A DNA stretch of 22,432 nucleotides from a virus. The translations under genes were made by a program, and so were the position numbers. The notes below the pieces were generated by a model. It was not told the origin of the DNA. It was given only the letters and a program-made list of their open reading frames with translations, and made no database searches. Positions 7,068 to 13,601 of this stretch are shown one piece after another; within the stretch, counting starts at the first letter, position 1; the number at the start of each line of letters is the position of its first letter. The DNA is taken from IMG/VR virus record IMGVR_UViG_3300048554_000355, positions 1 to 22,432 of that record; one strand, written 5' to 3'.

Positions 7068-7073
7068 TATAAT
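7045..7073 (+). promoter_or_regulatory. possible sigma70-type promoter
   Basis: TTGCAA at 7045-7050 and a perfect TATAAT at 7068-7073 with a 17-base spacer, at the end of the primase gene. It would drive the small membrane protein and gp41 helicase genes, with a start near 7080, only about 5 bases before ATG 7085. An AAGGG sequence (7074-7078) would then serve only read-through transcripts. The -35 is a 4 of 6 match. Confidence 0.5.
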
Positions 7074-7084
7074 AAGGGAATATA

Positions 7085-7282
7085 ATGATAAAACTAACAC
7101 ATAAATTGGCAGGATTAATATTTGCAGGATTTGGCATATACTTTTTACAGTTGGATTTGCACAGTGATATGATGCACCACGGAAACATGTTGCTAGGACT
7201 AAGTGAGATGACATGGATGTGGTTCGCAATGGCGGCGGTGCATTGGTTGTTACCAGAGTGTAGATGTAAAGGAAACACATGA
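7085..7282 (+). CDS. small two-span membrane protein
   Basis: A 65-aa hydrophobic protein with two likely membrane spans (about 7-22 and 42-57). Between them lies a short loop rich in His and Met (HSDMMHHGNM about 26-35), and the tail has two cysteines (ECRCKGNT). The His/Met loop could bind copper or another soft metal; this is inference from composition. It overlaps the gp41 start by 4 bases (ATGA) and so is tied to helicase expression. AAGGG lies 6 bases upstream of its ATG. No family recognised; membrane anchoring of the replication complex or host-envelope effects are possible but not shown. Confidence 0.7.
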   Translation: MIKLTHKLAGLIFAGFGIYFLQLDLHSDMMHHGNMLLGLSEMTWMWFAMAAVHWLLPECRCKGNT

Positions 7283-8670
7283 GCGAAGATTACACACCAG
7301 ACTTACAAAAGTTATATTTAGAATTCTTGTTGGCAGACAAGGATCTATTTGTACGTTGTAATGCTATCTTAGAAAGCAGTTACTTTGACAGGCAGTTTAG
7401 AGACACTGTGGACTTTGTAAAAAAACATGCAGATGAATACAATGATGTTCCTATGCTAGAGCAGGTCAAAGGTGTTGCTGGCATTGAAATATCTGATGTG
7501 CGTGACAAGCTGACTACAGAACATAAAAATTGGTTTATGGATAACTTTGAACAGTTTTGTAGACACAAAGCACTAGAAGCGGCAATATTACAAAGTGCTG
7601 ATAAACTTGAGAACAAAGAGTATGGCACAGTAGAAGGTATTATCAAAGCGGCAACAGAGATTGGACTTGCTAAGAACTTTGGCACAAACTATTGGGATGA
7701 TCCCGCAGGACGTATACAAAGTATCAAAGATAACAGAGGACAGAACAGTAGTGGCTGGGAGACATTTGATAGAGTATTGTATGGTGGATTTAATCCAGGA
7801 GAATTAAACATCTTTGCAGGTGGTAGTGGTAGTGGTAAGAGTTTGTTTATGCAGAACTTGGCACTGAACTGGGCATTGCAAGGTAAGAACGTAGTGTACA
7901 TTAGTTTGGAACTTAGTGAAGAATTATGTGCTATGAGACTGGATGCTATGCTCACAGGTATGAGTACTAAAGATGTAATGAAGAATAGCAGTGATGTAGA
8001 ATTGCGTGTTAAGATGGCTAGTAAGAAAGCAGGTAAATTGCAAGTAATACAAATGAAGAATGGTACTACTGTTAATGACATCAAAGCATACATGAGAGAA
8101 TATCAAATACAACACAACTTGCATGTTGATGCACTACTAGTTGACTACTTGGATCTTATGATGCCAGTTACAGTAAAAGTTAATCCAAGCGATCAATTTA
8201 TTAAGGACAAGTTTGTTAGTGAAGAATTGCGTAACTTGGCAACTGAACTAGGAATACTATTTGTTACAGCTTCGCAGTTGAATCGTAGTGCAGTTGATGA
8301 GATTGAATTTGACCACAGCCATATTGCAGGTGGGATAAGTAAAATTAATACAGCAGATAACTTGATTGGTATCTTCAGCAGTAGAGCTATGCGAGAGCGT
8401 GGTAGAGTGCAAATACAATTTATGAAAACTAGAAGTAGTAGTGGAGTAGGCAGTAAGCTGGACTTAGCATTTAACATGGACAGTTTAAAGATCGAAGACT
8501 TAGATGAAGATGAACAAGATGATACTAGTACAACTAGCATATATCAAAAACTTAAAACAAAGAGTAGTGTTGCACCAGCAGGTGAAAATATTACAGAAAA
8601 TAATATGGATGCAAGTCCACAAGTCGATGCAACAGATAGACTTAAAAGTTTATTGAGAAAGAGCGAATAG
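7279..8670 (+). CDS. 41: replicative DNA helicase gp41 (DnaB family)
   Basis: Hexameric 5'-3' helicase that unwinds the fork and pairs with gp61 primase. Seen: a helical N-terminal domain (1 to about 150), then a RecA-like core with Walker A G181-S188 (GGSGSGKS, K187), the H1a glutamate in ISLELSEE just after it, Walker B ALLVDYLDLM with D289, and the DnaB-type segment TASQLNRS near 330-337. Length 463 aa, against 475 in T4. The C-terminal tail is acidic and low-complexity (DLDEDEQDD near 412-420), a plausible contact for primase, loader or single-strand-binding protein. Serines are almost all AGT/AGC, typical of this genome. The next gene starts with a GTG on the last base of its stop. Confidence 0.95.
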   Translation: MSEDYTPDLQKLYLEFLLADKDLFVRCNAILESSYFDRQFRDTVDFVKKHADEYNDVPMLEQVKGVAGIEISDVRDKLTTEHKNWFMDNFEQFCRHKALEAAILQSADKLENKEYGTVEGIIKAATEIGLAKNFGTNYWDDPAGRIQSIKDNRGQNSSGWETFDRVLYGGFNPGELNIFAGGSGSGKSLFMQNLALNWALQGKNVVYISLELSEELCAMRLDAMLTGMSTKDVMKNSSDVELRVKMASKKAGKLQVIQMKNGTTVNDIKAYMREYQIQHNLHVDALLVDYLDLMMPVTVKVNPSDQFIKDKFVSEELRNLATELGILFVTASQLNRSAVDEIEFDHSHIAGGISKINTADNLIGIFSSRAMRERGRVQIQFMKTRSSSGVGSKLDLAFNMDSLKIEDLDEDEQDDTSTTSIYQKLKTKSSVAPAGENITENNMDASPQVDATDRLKSLLRKSE

Positions 8671-9107
8671 TGATTAGATTAATTAGTAAAGATGAGCTAG
8701 ATATATTAAGCAATGATCCAGTACGTCCACACATTAATAAAATAGATACTGGAAAACAAGTGCTGGTATTGGATGACCTGTCGGCAGTCATCTGTATTTG
8801 TTATTGTACACAAGTACCAACAACAGAAGAAGAATTAGAAAAGTTTCGAGACGACACAGGCTCCGTTGCAGTAGCATATACTGTATGGAGTAGCAAAAAA
8901 GGTGCAGGGAGAGCCATAGTAAATGAATTGCTAGAATTAATGACAAACAAAATTGGAGTGCGAAGGTTAGTAACACTGAGTCCGTTGACAGAAATGGCAA
9001 GTAAGTTTCATATTAGAAATGGAGCAACAAAGATAGGTCAATCAAACACATGCCAAAACTTTGAATATACAATAGATGACAATGAAATATTTGGTGTACC
9101 TGTATGA
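8670..9107 (+). CDS. GNAT-like N-acetyltransferase
   Basis: A 145-aa protein resembling the GNAT fold. A strand (AVAYTVWS) leads into a K-K-G-A-G-R pyrophosphate-binding turn (about 73-78), where GNAT enzymes bind acetyl-CoA, followed by a helix. Then VRRLVTLSPLTEMASKFHIRNGATKIG gives the typical second strand, helix and F-x-x-x-N-G-A ending. The substrate is unknown; phage GNATs may modify host proteins or small molecules. The start is GTG 8670, overlapping the gp41 stop by one base; no better start is visible, and translation is probably coupled. It ends the gp61-gp41 operon: after it comes a 250-base stretch without a secure gene. Confidence 0.65.
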   Translation: MIRLISKDELDILSNDPVRPHINKIDTGKQVLVLDDLSAVICICYCTQVPTTEEELEKFRDDTGSVAVAYTVWSSKKGAGRAIVNELLELMTNKIGVRRLVTLSPLTEMASKFHIRNGATKIGQSNTCQNFEYTIDDNEIFGVPV

Positions 9108-9357
9108 AGAAATGTGCTGAAGTAAAGGTGTCGTGTACCTTATCTCTTTATATTTCTGATGTTGAACAACAAACACTGTGTATTAAAATGAGTCATTATG
9201 TATGAGCCTAAGTTATGCCTGTAATTTGTGTTTGCTTGCCATTGATGATTTTGCTCTTATTGTTAACGGATCCTATGTTCATTATCTTAATTCCTGCTAC
9301 TGCCATAAGTGCTGATCACCAATACTCCAGCAAAGATATTTACTAAATACTATTGAT
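9108..9357. other. gap without a confident gene; micro-ORFs only
   Basis: A 250-base stretch between the GNAT-like gene and the late gene at 9358. On + there are two chained micro-ORFs, 9104-9205 (33 aa, ATGA overlap with the previous stop) and 9202-9315 (37 aa, start MSLSYACNLC, ending CYCHKC). On - there is 9208-9306 (32 aa, start MAVAGIKIMNIGSVNN). The + strand at 9205-9320 is T-rich, as in the known minus-strand gene, which mildly favours the minus reading. None has a ribosome binding site. TGTTGAACAACA near 9157-9168 is a short inverted repeat. The right end holds a late promoter. Confidence 0.4.
9342..9349 (+). promoter_or_regulatory. late promoter (ACTAAATA)
   Basis: ACTAAATA followed by CTATTG; 6 of 8 with TATAAATA and nearly identical to the element at 12033. 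The gene starts 8 bases after it (ATG 9358), so the message would have a leader of only about three bases. It opens the late block 9358-12030. Confidence 0.6.
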
Positions 9358-9597
9358 ATGAAGCGTAAAACAAGATCAATTTTGGAAGAAATTAATGCAA
9401 TGGCACCTAAGCGTGACAAAAAGCATATTGTTGAGTCCAATGGACAGCAAGTTATTCAAACTGCTATAAATTTGATAAATTTAATTAACGAAAGTTTTGA
9501 TGTAGAAACAGCAAGTGATTTGAACAAGAGATTAATTAATGCTATTAGAACAAAAGATCCTAAAAAGTTCGCTAGAGGCATTGGTAAAGTAGAATGA
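9358..9597 (+). CDS. small conserved phage protein, unknown function
   Basis: A 79-aa helical protein with a basic start (MKRKTRSILEEINAM), a central amphipathic helix (QTAINLINLINESF about 36-49), and a basic end (KDPKKFARGIGKV). From memory, similar proteins stand at this place in marine T4-like phages. It directly follows a late promoter and overlaps the next gene by 4 bases (ATGA), so it is probably a virion-associated or assembly protein. The first residues contain I-L-E and L-E-E, which fit the (I/L)-x-E cleavage rule of the T4 prohead protease gp21, so N-terminal processing is conceivable. Confidence 0.75.
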   Translation: MKRKTRSILEEINAMAPKRDKKHIVESNGQQVIQTAINLINLINESFDVETASDLNKRLINAIRTKDPKKFARGIGKVE

Positions 9598-10379
9598 AAA
9601 TTAAAGAAATCCTAAGTGGACCTAAGAAACGTAAAAGACGTGGAAGTCGCTTAACTAGAGTCAAAGGTTCTAGCTTAATTAAAAAACTTAAAGAAGGCGG
9701 CAACATCTTTCCGGATAGTGTGAGCTTTGACCACGCTAAGATTCCAGCACTAATGAAACAAATCAACAGTGTACTTGCTAAGACAGGAAGCAAGGCTATT
9801 CCAATTGGCAGTGGTGCAACACCCACACCAGGTAACGTAAGTGGTGACTTAGATATGATAGTTGATATGGATCAACTAAAGCAACACTTCAATATGGAAG
9901 ATCAAAAAGATCCAGTTATTAGAAAAAAACTAAGACAGGTTTTTGACCTAGCAGGATTTAATACAGGACAAAGCGGTACTAGTGTACATGTCGAAGTACC
10001 TGATGGTGGACAAACACACCAGATAGATATTATGGTTGTACCTAATGCAGAGAATGCGGCAAAGTTTCATACGCATACTATTCCACAAGGTAGCAAATTC
10101 AAAGGTGTAAACAAAATGATTACACTTGCTAAATTAGCAAAGGACCAAAACATGTTATGGTCACCTTACCAAGGATTGTTTAGCAGAGATGCAAATGGTA
10201 AGAAAGCTGATTTAATATCTAGTAATATCGACGAGATAGCAAGAACATTATTAGGCCCTAATGCCTCAGGAAAAGATATAGGCAGTGTCGAAGCTATTGT
10301 AGCGGCATTGGGTAAAGAAAAAGGTGATGCATTGCTAGCAGACTTGCGTAGTGATCCAAATTGGAAAGAGCTTGAATAA
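9594..10379 (+). CDS. Pol-beta-type nucleotidyltransferase-like protein
   Basis: A 261-aa protein with the signature of the DNA polymerase beta nucleotidyltransferase superfamily: G72-S73 (in IPIGSGATPTPG), then D85-L-D87 (SGDLDMIVD) and a third carboxylate D145 in THQIDIMVV. Together these make the two-metal site that transfers a nucleotide. The N-terminus is strongly basic (PKKRKRRGSR about 10-19), suited to nucleic-acid binding. The C-terminal part (about 165-261) is helical, and an LWSPYQGLF segment follows the catalytic domain. The substrate could be an RNA or DNA end, a protein or a small molecule. It is followed with one base of overlap by a ligase-fold protein, so the two probably act together. 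Late-expressed by position. Confidence 0.7.
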   Translation: MKIKEILSGPKKRKRRGSRLTRVKGSSLIKKLKEGGNIFPDSVSFDHAKIPALMKQINSVLAKTGSKAIPIGSGATPTPGNVSGDLDMIVDMDQLKQHFNMEDQKDPVIRKKLRQVFDLAGFNTGQSGTSVHVEVPDGGQTHQIDIMVVPNAENAAKFHTHTIPQGSKFKGVNKMITLAKLAKDQNMLWSPYQGLFSRDANGKKADLISSNIDEIARTLLGPNASGKDIGSVEAIVAALGKEKGDALLADLRSDPNWKELE

Positions 10380-11455
10380 TGAGAGCCAATCAATTTCTAA
10401 CTGAAGCTACTACCAGTAAAGGTAGAGAGTACAATCATTTAGAAGACCTAGTTACATTTGAAGGTAGCAAAGGTGCGTTGAAAGCCGCAGAGATACTAAC
10501 ACGACTAGGACAAGATTCCAAAGATGTTAGCATCAAGTGGGACGGTAATCCAACTATATTTTGGGGAAGAGAACCAGACGGTCAATTTGTAATGACTGGT
10601 AAAAATGGTTGGGGCAAAAACAAAACAACCAGTAGTGGTGAACTACAAGACTTTATTATGAATACAGGTAAAGGCGAAGACTGGCGTAAAGACTTTGCTG
10701 GAGAAATGGCAGGAGTGTTTGAAATACTAGAAGCTAACACACCCGCCGACATGAAGGGATATGTATACGGTGATCTACTGTATACTCCACGCAAGCCAGT
10801 AACAAGTTCACAAGCGGGCTTACAATTTACACCTAACAAAGTTACATACACTGTTGACCCTAACAGTGAGTTAGGAAAGCGTATAGCGGGCAGTACAATG
10901 GGTGTAGTAGTACACACATACCATGATGCATTTGGAGATAAGACAGGTACTCCGATCAAAGACACTAAGAGTATCAACAGTAATGCAGTAGTTGTACTAG
11001 GACAAACGTATGTAACACATCAACCTAAGGTTGATACAAGTGCAGTTCAGGATATAGTTAGTACGGCAAATGCGAACGCACAAATAATAGACACATGGTT
11101 AACGCCGGAACAGGGACTGAGTAGAAAAGATGCAATACTCTATAACTATGTTAACCAAATGACCAAAGCAGGTAAGTTAGACCAACTCAGGACAGGATTT
11201 TATGATTGGCTAAAAACCAGCAAGGTCAGTGCAGGACAGCAAGCAAAACTTATGGCGGGTGATACAAAAGGTCTCGACGCTATATTAGAGCTTGTTGTAA
11301 AAATACAAAATATGAAGAATGATCTTATTGACCAACTAGATAACTCAGGCGCTGATGTTACTGCTAGTACAGGCGGCGAACGTGGCGGTGAAGGCTATGT
11401 TGCAACCAGAGATAAAATTAAACTAGTACCACGTCACCGATGGACACCTAATTAA
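10379..11455 (+). CDS. ligase-fold nucleotidyltransferase-like protein
   Basis: A 358-aa protein with motifs of the covalent nucleotidyltransferase (DNA/RNA ligase, capping enzyme) fold: motif I K53-W-D-G56 (K53 would carry AMP), a motif III-like YVYGDLLY (about 128-135) and near the end EGYVATR (338-344) with K346/K348 like motifs IV and V. The order and spacing are right up to motif III; the long stretch before motif IV is atypical. From memory, similar proteins of marine T4-like phages are annotated only as a family of unknown function (DUF6267). The N-terminus MRANQFLTEA resembles the capsid-targeting sequence of T4 internal proteins, with a gp21-like L-T-E cleavage site. Starts in a TAATG overlap with the nucleotidyltransferase gene. 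Confidence 0.7.
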   Translation: MRANQFLTEATTSKGREYNHLEDLVTFEGSKGALKAAEILTRLGQDSKDVSIKWDGNPTIFWGREPDGQFVMTGKNGWGKNKTTSSGELQDFIMNTGKGEDWRKDFAGEMAGVFEILEANTPADMKGYVYGDLLYTPRKPVTSSQAGLQFTPNKVTYTVDPNSELGKRIAGSTMGVVVHTYHDAFGDKTGTPIKDTKSINSNAVVVLGQTYVTHQPKVDTSAVQDIVSTANANAQIIDTWLTPEQGLSRKDAILYNYVNQMTKAGKLDQLRTGFYDWLKTSKVSAGQQAKLMAGDTKGLDAILELVVKIQNMKNDLIDQLDNSGADVTASTGGERGGEGYVATRDKIKLVPRHRWTPN

Positions 11456-11460
11456 TATAA

Positions 11461-12030
11461 ATGGCAATACCTAAAAATGCAACATTCATGAGAGAGAAGG
11501 GTGGTATTTCGATATACTACGACGACAAGTATTTCTATAAACATCTTAATAAAAGCAATGGTCCTTTTGATTTTGAAGCGTATAATAATCTTAGAGATCG
11601 CGGCAATCAAGACTGGATGGTAAAAGTACTTGAATGGGATTATTACGATCATATTATAGTAATGGAAAGAGTATATGGACATGAATTTTTCAAAATAGGA
11701 AGTGATCGTCGTTCCGCTTGGAGGATGACTGCAAGTTCCGACCAGTTGTGGAAAGTGTGTATGGAATGGAGAGCTAGAACAGTAAAGGCTTATTTTGATT
11801 TTGCAGTATGGAAAAGTCAGAACGATGGTCCACTACATGTTACAAATCAATTTTTCTATCATCAGGACGGAAGACCTCATAATGTTATAATGCGTGATAA
11901 TAAACCAGTGTTTGTAGATCCAGATGGATTTAGATGGCACGAATTGTCTGATTTTTTAATGAAGCAACAAGAACATTATCATATATGGTGGCAGACTTAT
12001 GTTGCTTGTGCTCACCGAGGCGGCTTTTAG
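11461..12030 (+). CDS. protein-kinase-like fold protein
   Basis: A 189-aa protein with a catalytic-loop signature of protein/aminoglycoside-kinase-like enzymes: H134-x-D136-x4-N141 (YHQDGRPHNVIM) followed by D153-P-D155-G-F, the counterpart of DFG. Before these, YYDDKYFYKHLNK (19-31) offers a strand with Lys27 as the ATP-lysine candidate, and IIVMERVYGHEF (65-76) looks like the hinge between lobes. At 189 aa it is a very small kinase; the N-lobe is minimal and a glycine-rich loop is not obvious (REKGGIS is the only candidate). It may phosphorylate a protein or small molecule or be a pseudokinase. It starts 5 bases after the ligase-like gene and ends before a late promoter. Confidence 0.6.
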   Translation: MAIPKNATFMREKGGISIYYDDKYFYKHLNKSNGPFDFEAYNNLRDRGNQDWMVKVLEWDYYDHIIVMERVYGHEFFKIGSDRRSAWRMTASSDQLWKVCMEWRARTVKAYFDFAVWKSQNDGPLHVTNQFFYHQDGRPHNVIMRDNKPVFVDPDGFRWHELSDFLMKQQEHYHIWWQTYVACAHRGGF

Positions 12031-12032
12031 GA

Positions 12033-12040
12033 ACTAAATA
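12033..12040 (+). promoter_or_regulatory. late promoter (ACTAAATA)
   Basis: ACTAAATAC, 6 of 8 with TATAAATA and the same 8-mer as at 9342. Five bases separate it from ATG 12046, putting the predicted transcript start on that ATG, while a much better ribosome binding site serves ATG 12103, which would then have a leader of 57 bases. Confidence 0.6.
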
Positions 12041-12102
12041 CTAGTATGGAACAGAAACAATACACAGCAAAACAGTGGTCAGAGATCGAAGGAGGACACA
12101 CA

Positions 12103-12897
12103 ATGTCTGAAACTCCTAAAAAACAATATGCTTTCATAGGTGATATGCTAGAAAGCAAAATGTTTAGAAGCAAAGGCAAAGTTGAAGGTAGTAATGCCAG
12201 AGACATGGGAGACTTTGCAATGATGAATATGTTGGCACTTTATGTATTGTATAATGAATATGATTATGCAGTAGTTGCAAGAGACTATGCTAAAAGAACT
12301 ATGCAGTATCAAAACTTTAAAAACTTTAGAGCTGGAGGCACTGATCTTAATATTTCTCTCACCGCAGTTAGAAACGGTATGGCTGATTCGGGTGAAAAAA
12401 ATGAATTACAAAGTTCAAAATTTAACTTTAATGATATGAAGATAAAAACATTTTTAAATATGATAGCACAAGGAAAAAGTCCTACGTCTGTTAGTAGTTT
12501 CTTTATGAGATTAGAAAGAGATTTAGACATACAAAATAGTAACTATCGTAGTATTAGAAGATTGGTACAGGATTGGCCAAGATTAAACAAAATGCAAAAG
12601 CAATTGGTTATTACAAGAATGTTACAATATTTTAGATCAAAAGCATTGCGTAGTGAATTGTATAGTTACATTAGAGATTTAGCTAGAACACAAGGACTAG
12701 AAGCAAAGAATGCACACAATGCAGAAGGCTCACCTAGATCCTTTGGGTCAGACACACTTGCTAAGATAGCTACAGCAACAGCGGCAGTAGCTGGAGGATA
12801 TGCATTAGGAAAAAGTATAGGTGCAAATGCAACTGGAATGCGAGGTGCTGAAAAACTTAATCAAAAGTTAGGATCTTTTAGTAATCGTAAAAGATGA
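12103..12897 (+). CDS. conserved phage protein of unknown function
   Basis: I choose ATG 12103 (264 aa, start MSETPKKQYAFIG) because a perfect AAGGAGG lies at 12089-12095. The in-frame ATG at 12046 would add 19 residues (start MEQKQYTAKQWSEIEGG) and coincides with the predicted start of the late transcript, so a second, leaderless product is possible. The body is helical and basic, with a YVLYNEYDYAVVARDYAKR segment (about 48-66 from 12103) and SFFMRLERDLD. The C-terminus has a small Ala/Gly-rich hydrophobic stretch (IATATAAVAGGYALG) that could be a weak membrane segment. No family recognised. Overlaps the next gene by 4 bases. Confidence 0.75.
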   Translation: MSETPKKQYAFIGDMLESKMFRSKGKVEGSNARDMGDFAMMNMLALYVLYNEYDYAVVARDYAKRTMQYQNFKNFRAGGTDLNISLTAVRNGMADSGEKNELQSSKFNFNDMKIKTFLNMIAQGKSPTSVSSFFMRLERDLDIQNSNYRSIRRLVQDWPRLNKMQKQLVITRMLQYFRSKALRSELYSYIRDLARTQGLEAKNAHNAEGSPRSFGSDTLAKIATATAAVAGGYALGKSIGANATGMRGAEKLNQKLGSFSNRKR

Positions 12898-13304
12898 CAA
12901 GCTACACAGCATATACACTAATAGATATTACCAACACCAATGAAAGTAAACTTGATAGAAACAAAATTAAGTTCTTTCAACAACAAAACTTAAACACACT
13001 AGTACAAACAATAGGGTTAAGAAGCCAGCCCATGCATCCAAGAGTAGAGCTTCAGATGGCACAAGATGTAGCGAATTTAGGCTTCGGAAAACAGTATCAA
13101 GGACTACATACAGTATGGCAAATGAGGTTTAGTATAGAACATGGGGGCGTTTTTAGTTTGAAAGACTTATTAGACGATTGTAACGGAATACCTATATATA
13201 CTGAACTAGAAGAAACAACAGAATTACCTAGTAAATGTTTCGAAACACACGATAGCAATTTAATTAACTTATGCTTTGAACATTACTCCTATTGGCCCGT
13301 ATAG
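12894..13304 (+). CDS. conserved phage protein of unknown function
   Basis: A 136-aa protein, start MTSYTAYTLIDITNT, beta-rich with an aromatic end (FEHYSYWPV). From memory a protein with the same beginning (TAYTLVDIT), a QPMHP-like middle (about 45-49) and an HTVW segment (about 72-75) is shared by many marine T4-like phages and remains unnamed; it is usually in the structural region. ATGA overlap with the previous gene. Its stop leads straight into the inverted repeat GTTAACGTTAAC, so it may end the transcription unit. The small beta-rich fold and late context suggest a minor virion component or assembly factor. Confidence 0.8.
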   Translation: MTSYTAYTLIDITNTNESKLDRNKIKFFQQQNLNTLVQTIGLRSQPMHPRVELQMAQDVANLGFGKQYQGLHTVWQMRFSIEHGGVFSLKDLLDDCNGIPIYTELEETTELPSKCFETHDSNLINLCFEHYSYWPV

Positions 13305-13323
13305 CGTTAACGTTAACATGCTA
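13302..13323 (+). repeat. palindrome at the end of the late unit
   Basis: GTTAACGTTAAC (13306-13317) is a perfect 12-base palindrome, and the flanks TAGC and GCTA (13302-13305, 13320-13323) extend it with a two-base asymmetry. It starts on the stop codon of the preceding gene. It could be a terminator stem or a protein-binding site. Only a short T run follows, so termination is uncertain. Confidence 0.5.
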
Positions 13324-13345
13324 TTTAAAAATTACCCACAGTGTT

Positions 13346-13353
13346 AATAAATA
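13346..13353 (+). promoter_or_regulatory. possible late promoter (AATAAATA)
   Basis: AATAAATA, 7 of 8 with TATAAATA, the same 8-mer as before the gene at 5262. The nearest sizeable gene starts about 250 bases later, so it would transcribe the structured region as a long leader. A 12-codon ORF starts at 13355 but has no ribosome binding site. Confidence 0.45.
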
Positions 13354-13400
13354 TATGCAAGTAAGCAAAAGGCACAACATTAAGGCACATTAAACAGGCT

Positions 13401-13458
13401 CCGTCAAAAATCTAACTATTTTTATCCGTCAAATTGATTCGACCGTCAAAATTTTGAC
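13401..13458 (+). repeat. CCGTCAAA direct repeats with palindrome
   Basis: Three copies of CCGTCAAA at 13401-13408, 13426-13433 and 13443-13450 (steps of 25 and 17 bases); the third runs into an inverted copy TTTTGAC, giving the perfect palindrome GTCAAAATTTTGAC. Iteron-like layout in a non-coding stretch suggests a binding site for a protein, possibly a replication or transcription factor. Confidence 0.5.
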
Positions 13459-13510
13459 CGTATCAAAAGAAAGATAAGTACTAGTAAGAACTACTAAGGC
13501 AGTCTAAGGC

Positions 13511-13541
13511 ATATGCGGAGTTAGTCACTAGCCTCCGATAT
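13511..13541 (+). repeat. imperfect hairpin
   Basis: ATATGCGGAG (13511-13520) pairs with CTCCGATAT (13533-13541) except for one bulged G; inside, TAG and CTA (13522-13524, 13528-13530) can extend the stem. There is no T run after it, so it looks like an RNA structure rather than a terminator. Confidence 0.5.
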
Positions 13542-13570
13542 CAAAAGGCAAAGAAAATACAATCTGAACG

Positions 13571-13584
13571 TCCTATCGATAGGA
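13571..13584 (+). repeat. 14-base palindrome TCCTATCGATAGGA
   Basis: Perfect 14-base palindrome 17 bases before the ATG at 13602. It could be an operator or an RNA stem close to the start codon. The sequence after it, GAAGGTAAAG (13586-13595), includes the only ribosome-binding-like site of that gene. Confidence 0.5.
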
Positions 13585-13601
13585 TGAAGGTAAAGTAAAA
13601 T

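Larger units (their letters stand above)
13324..13601 (+). other. structured non-coding region, possible 5' leader or ncRNA
   Basis: No gene of useful size on either strand. Elements in order: late promoter-like AATAAATA (13346-13353); three direct copies of CCGTCAAA at 13401, 13426 and 13443, the last forming the palindrome GTCAAAATTTTGAC (13445-13458); hairpin AAAAAT/ATTTTT (about 13405-13423); hairpin 13511-13541 with stem ATATGCGGAG/CTCCGATAT (one bulged G) enclosing TAG/CTA; palindrome TCCTATCGATAGGA (13571-13584). AAGGCA occurs five times (13369, 13382, 13496, 13506, 13545). If transcribed from 13346 this would be a leader of about 240 bases for the gene at 13602, or a separate RNA. Confidence 0.6.

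Noticed and set aside
6855-7280. Minus-strand ORF of 141 aa over the primase end and small membrane gene
   Set aside because: Antisense of recognised genes; its hydrophobic composition comes from the complementary strand.
13359-13601. tRNA or CRISPR array in the repeat-rich gap
   Set aside because: No T-loop GTTCNA motif or cloverleaf; the repeats are only 6-8 bases with irregular spacing and no spacers of equal size.
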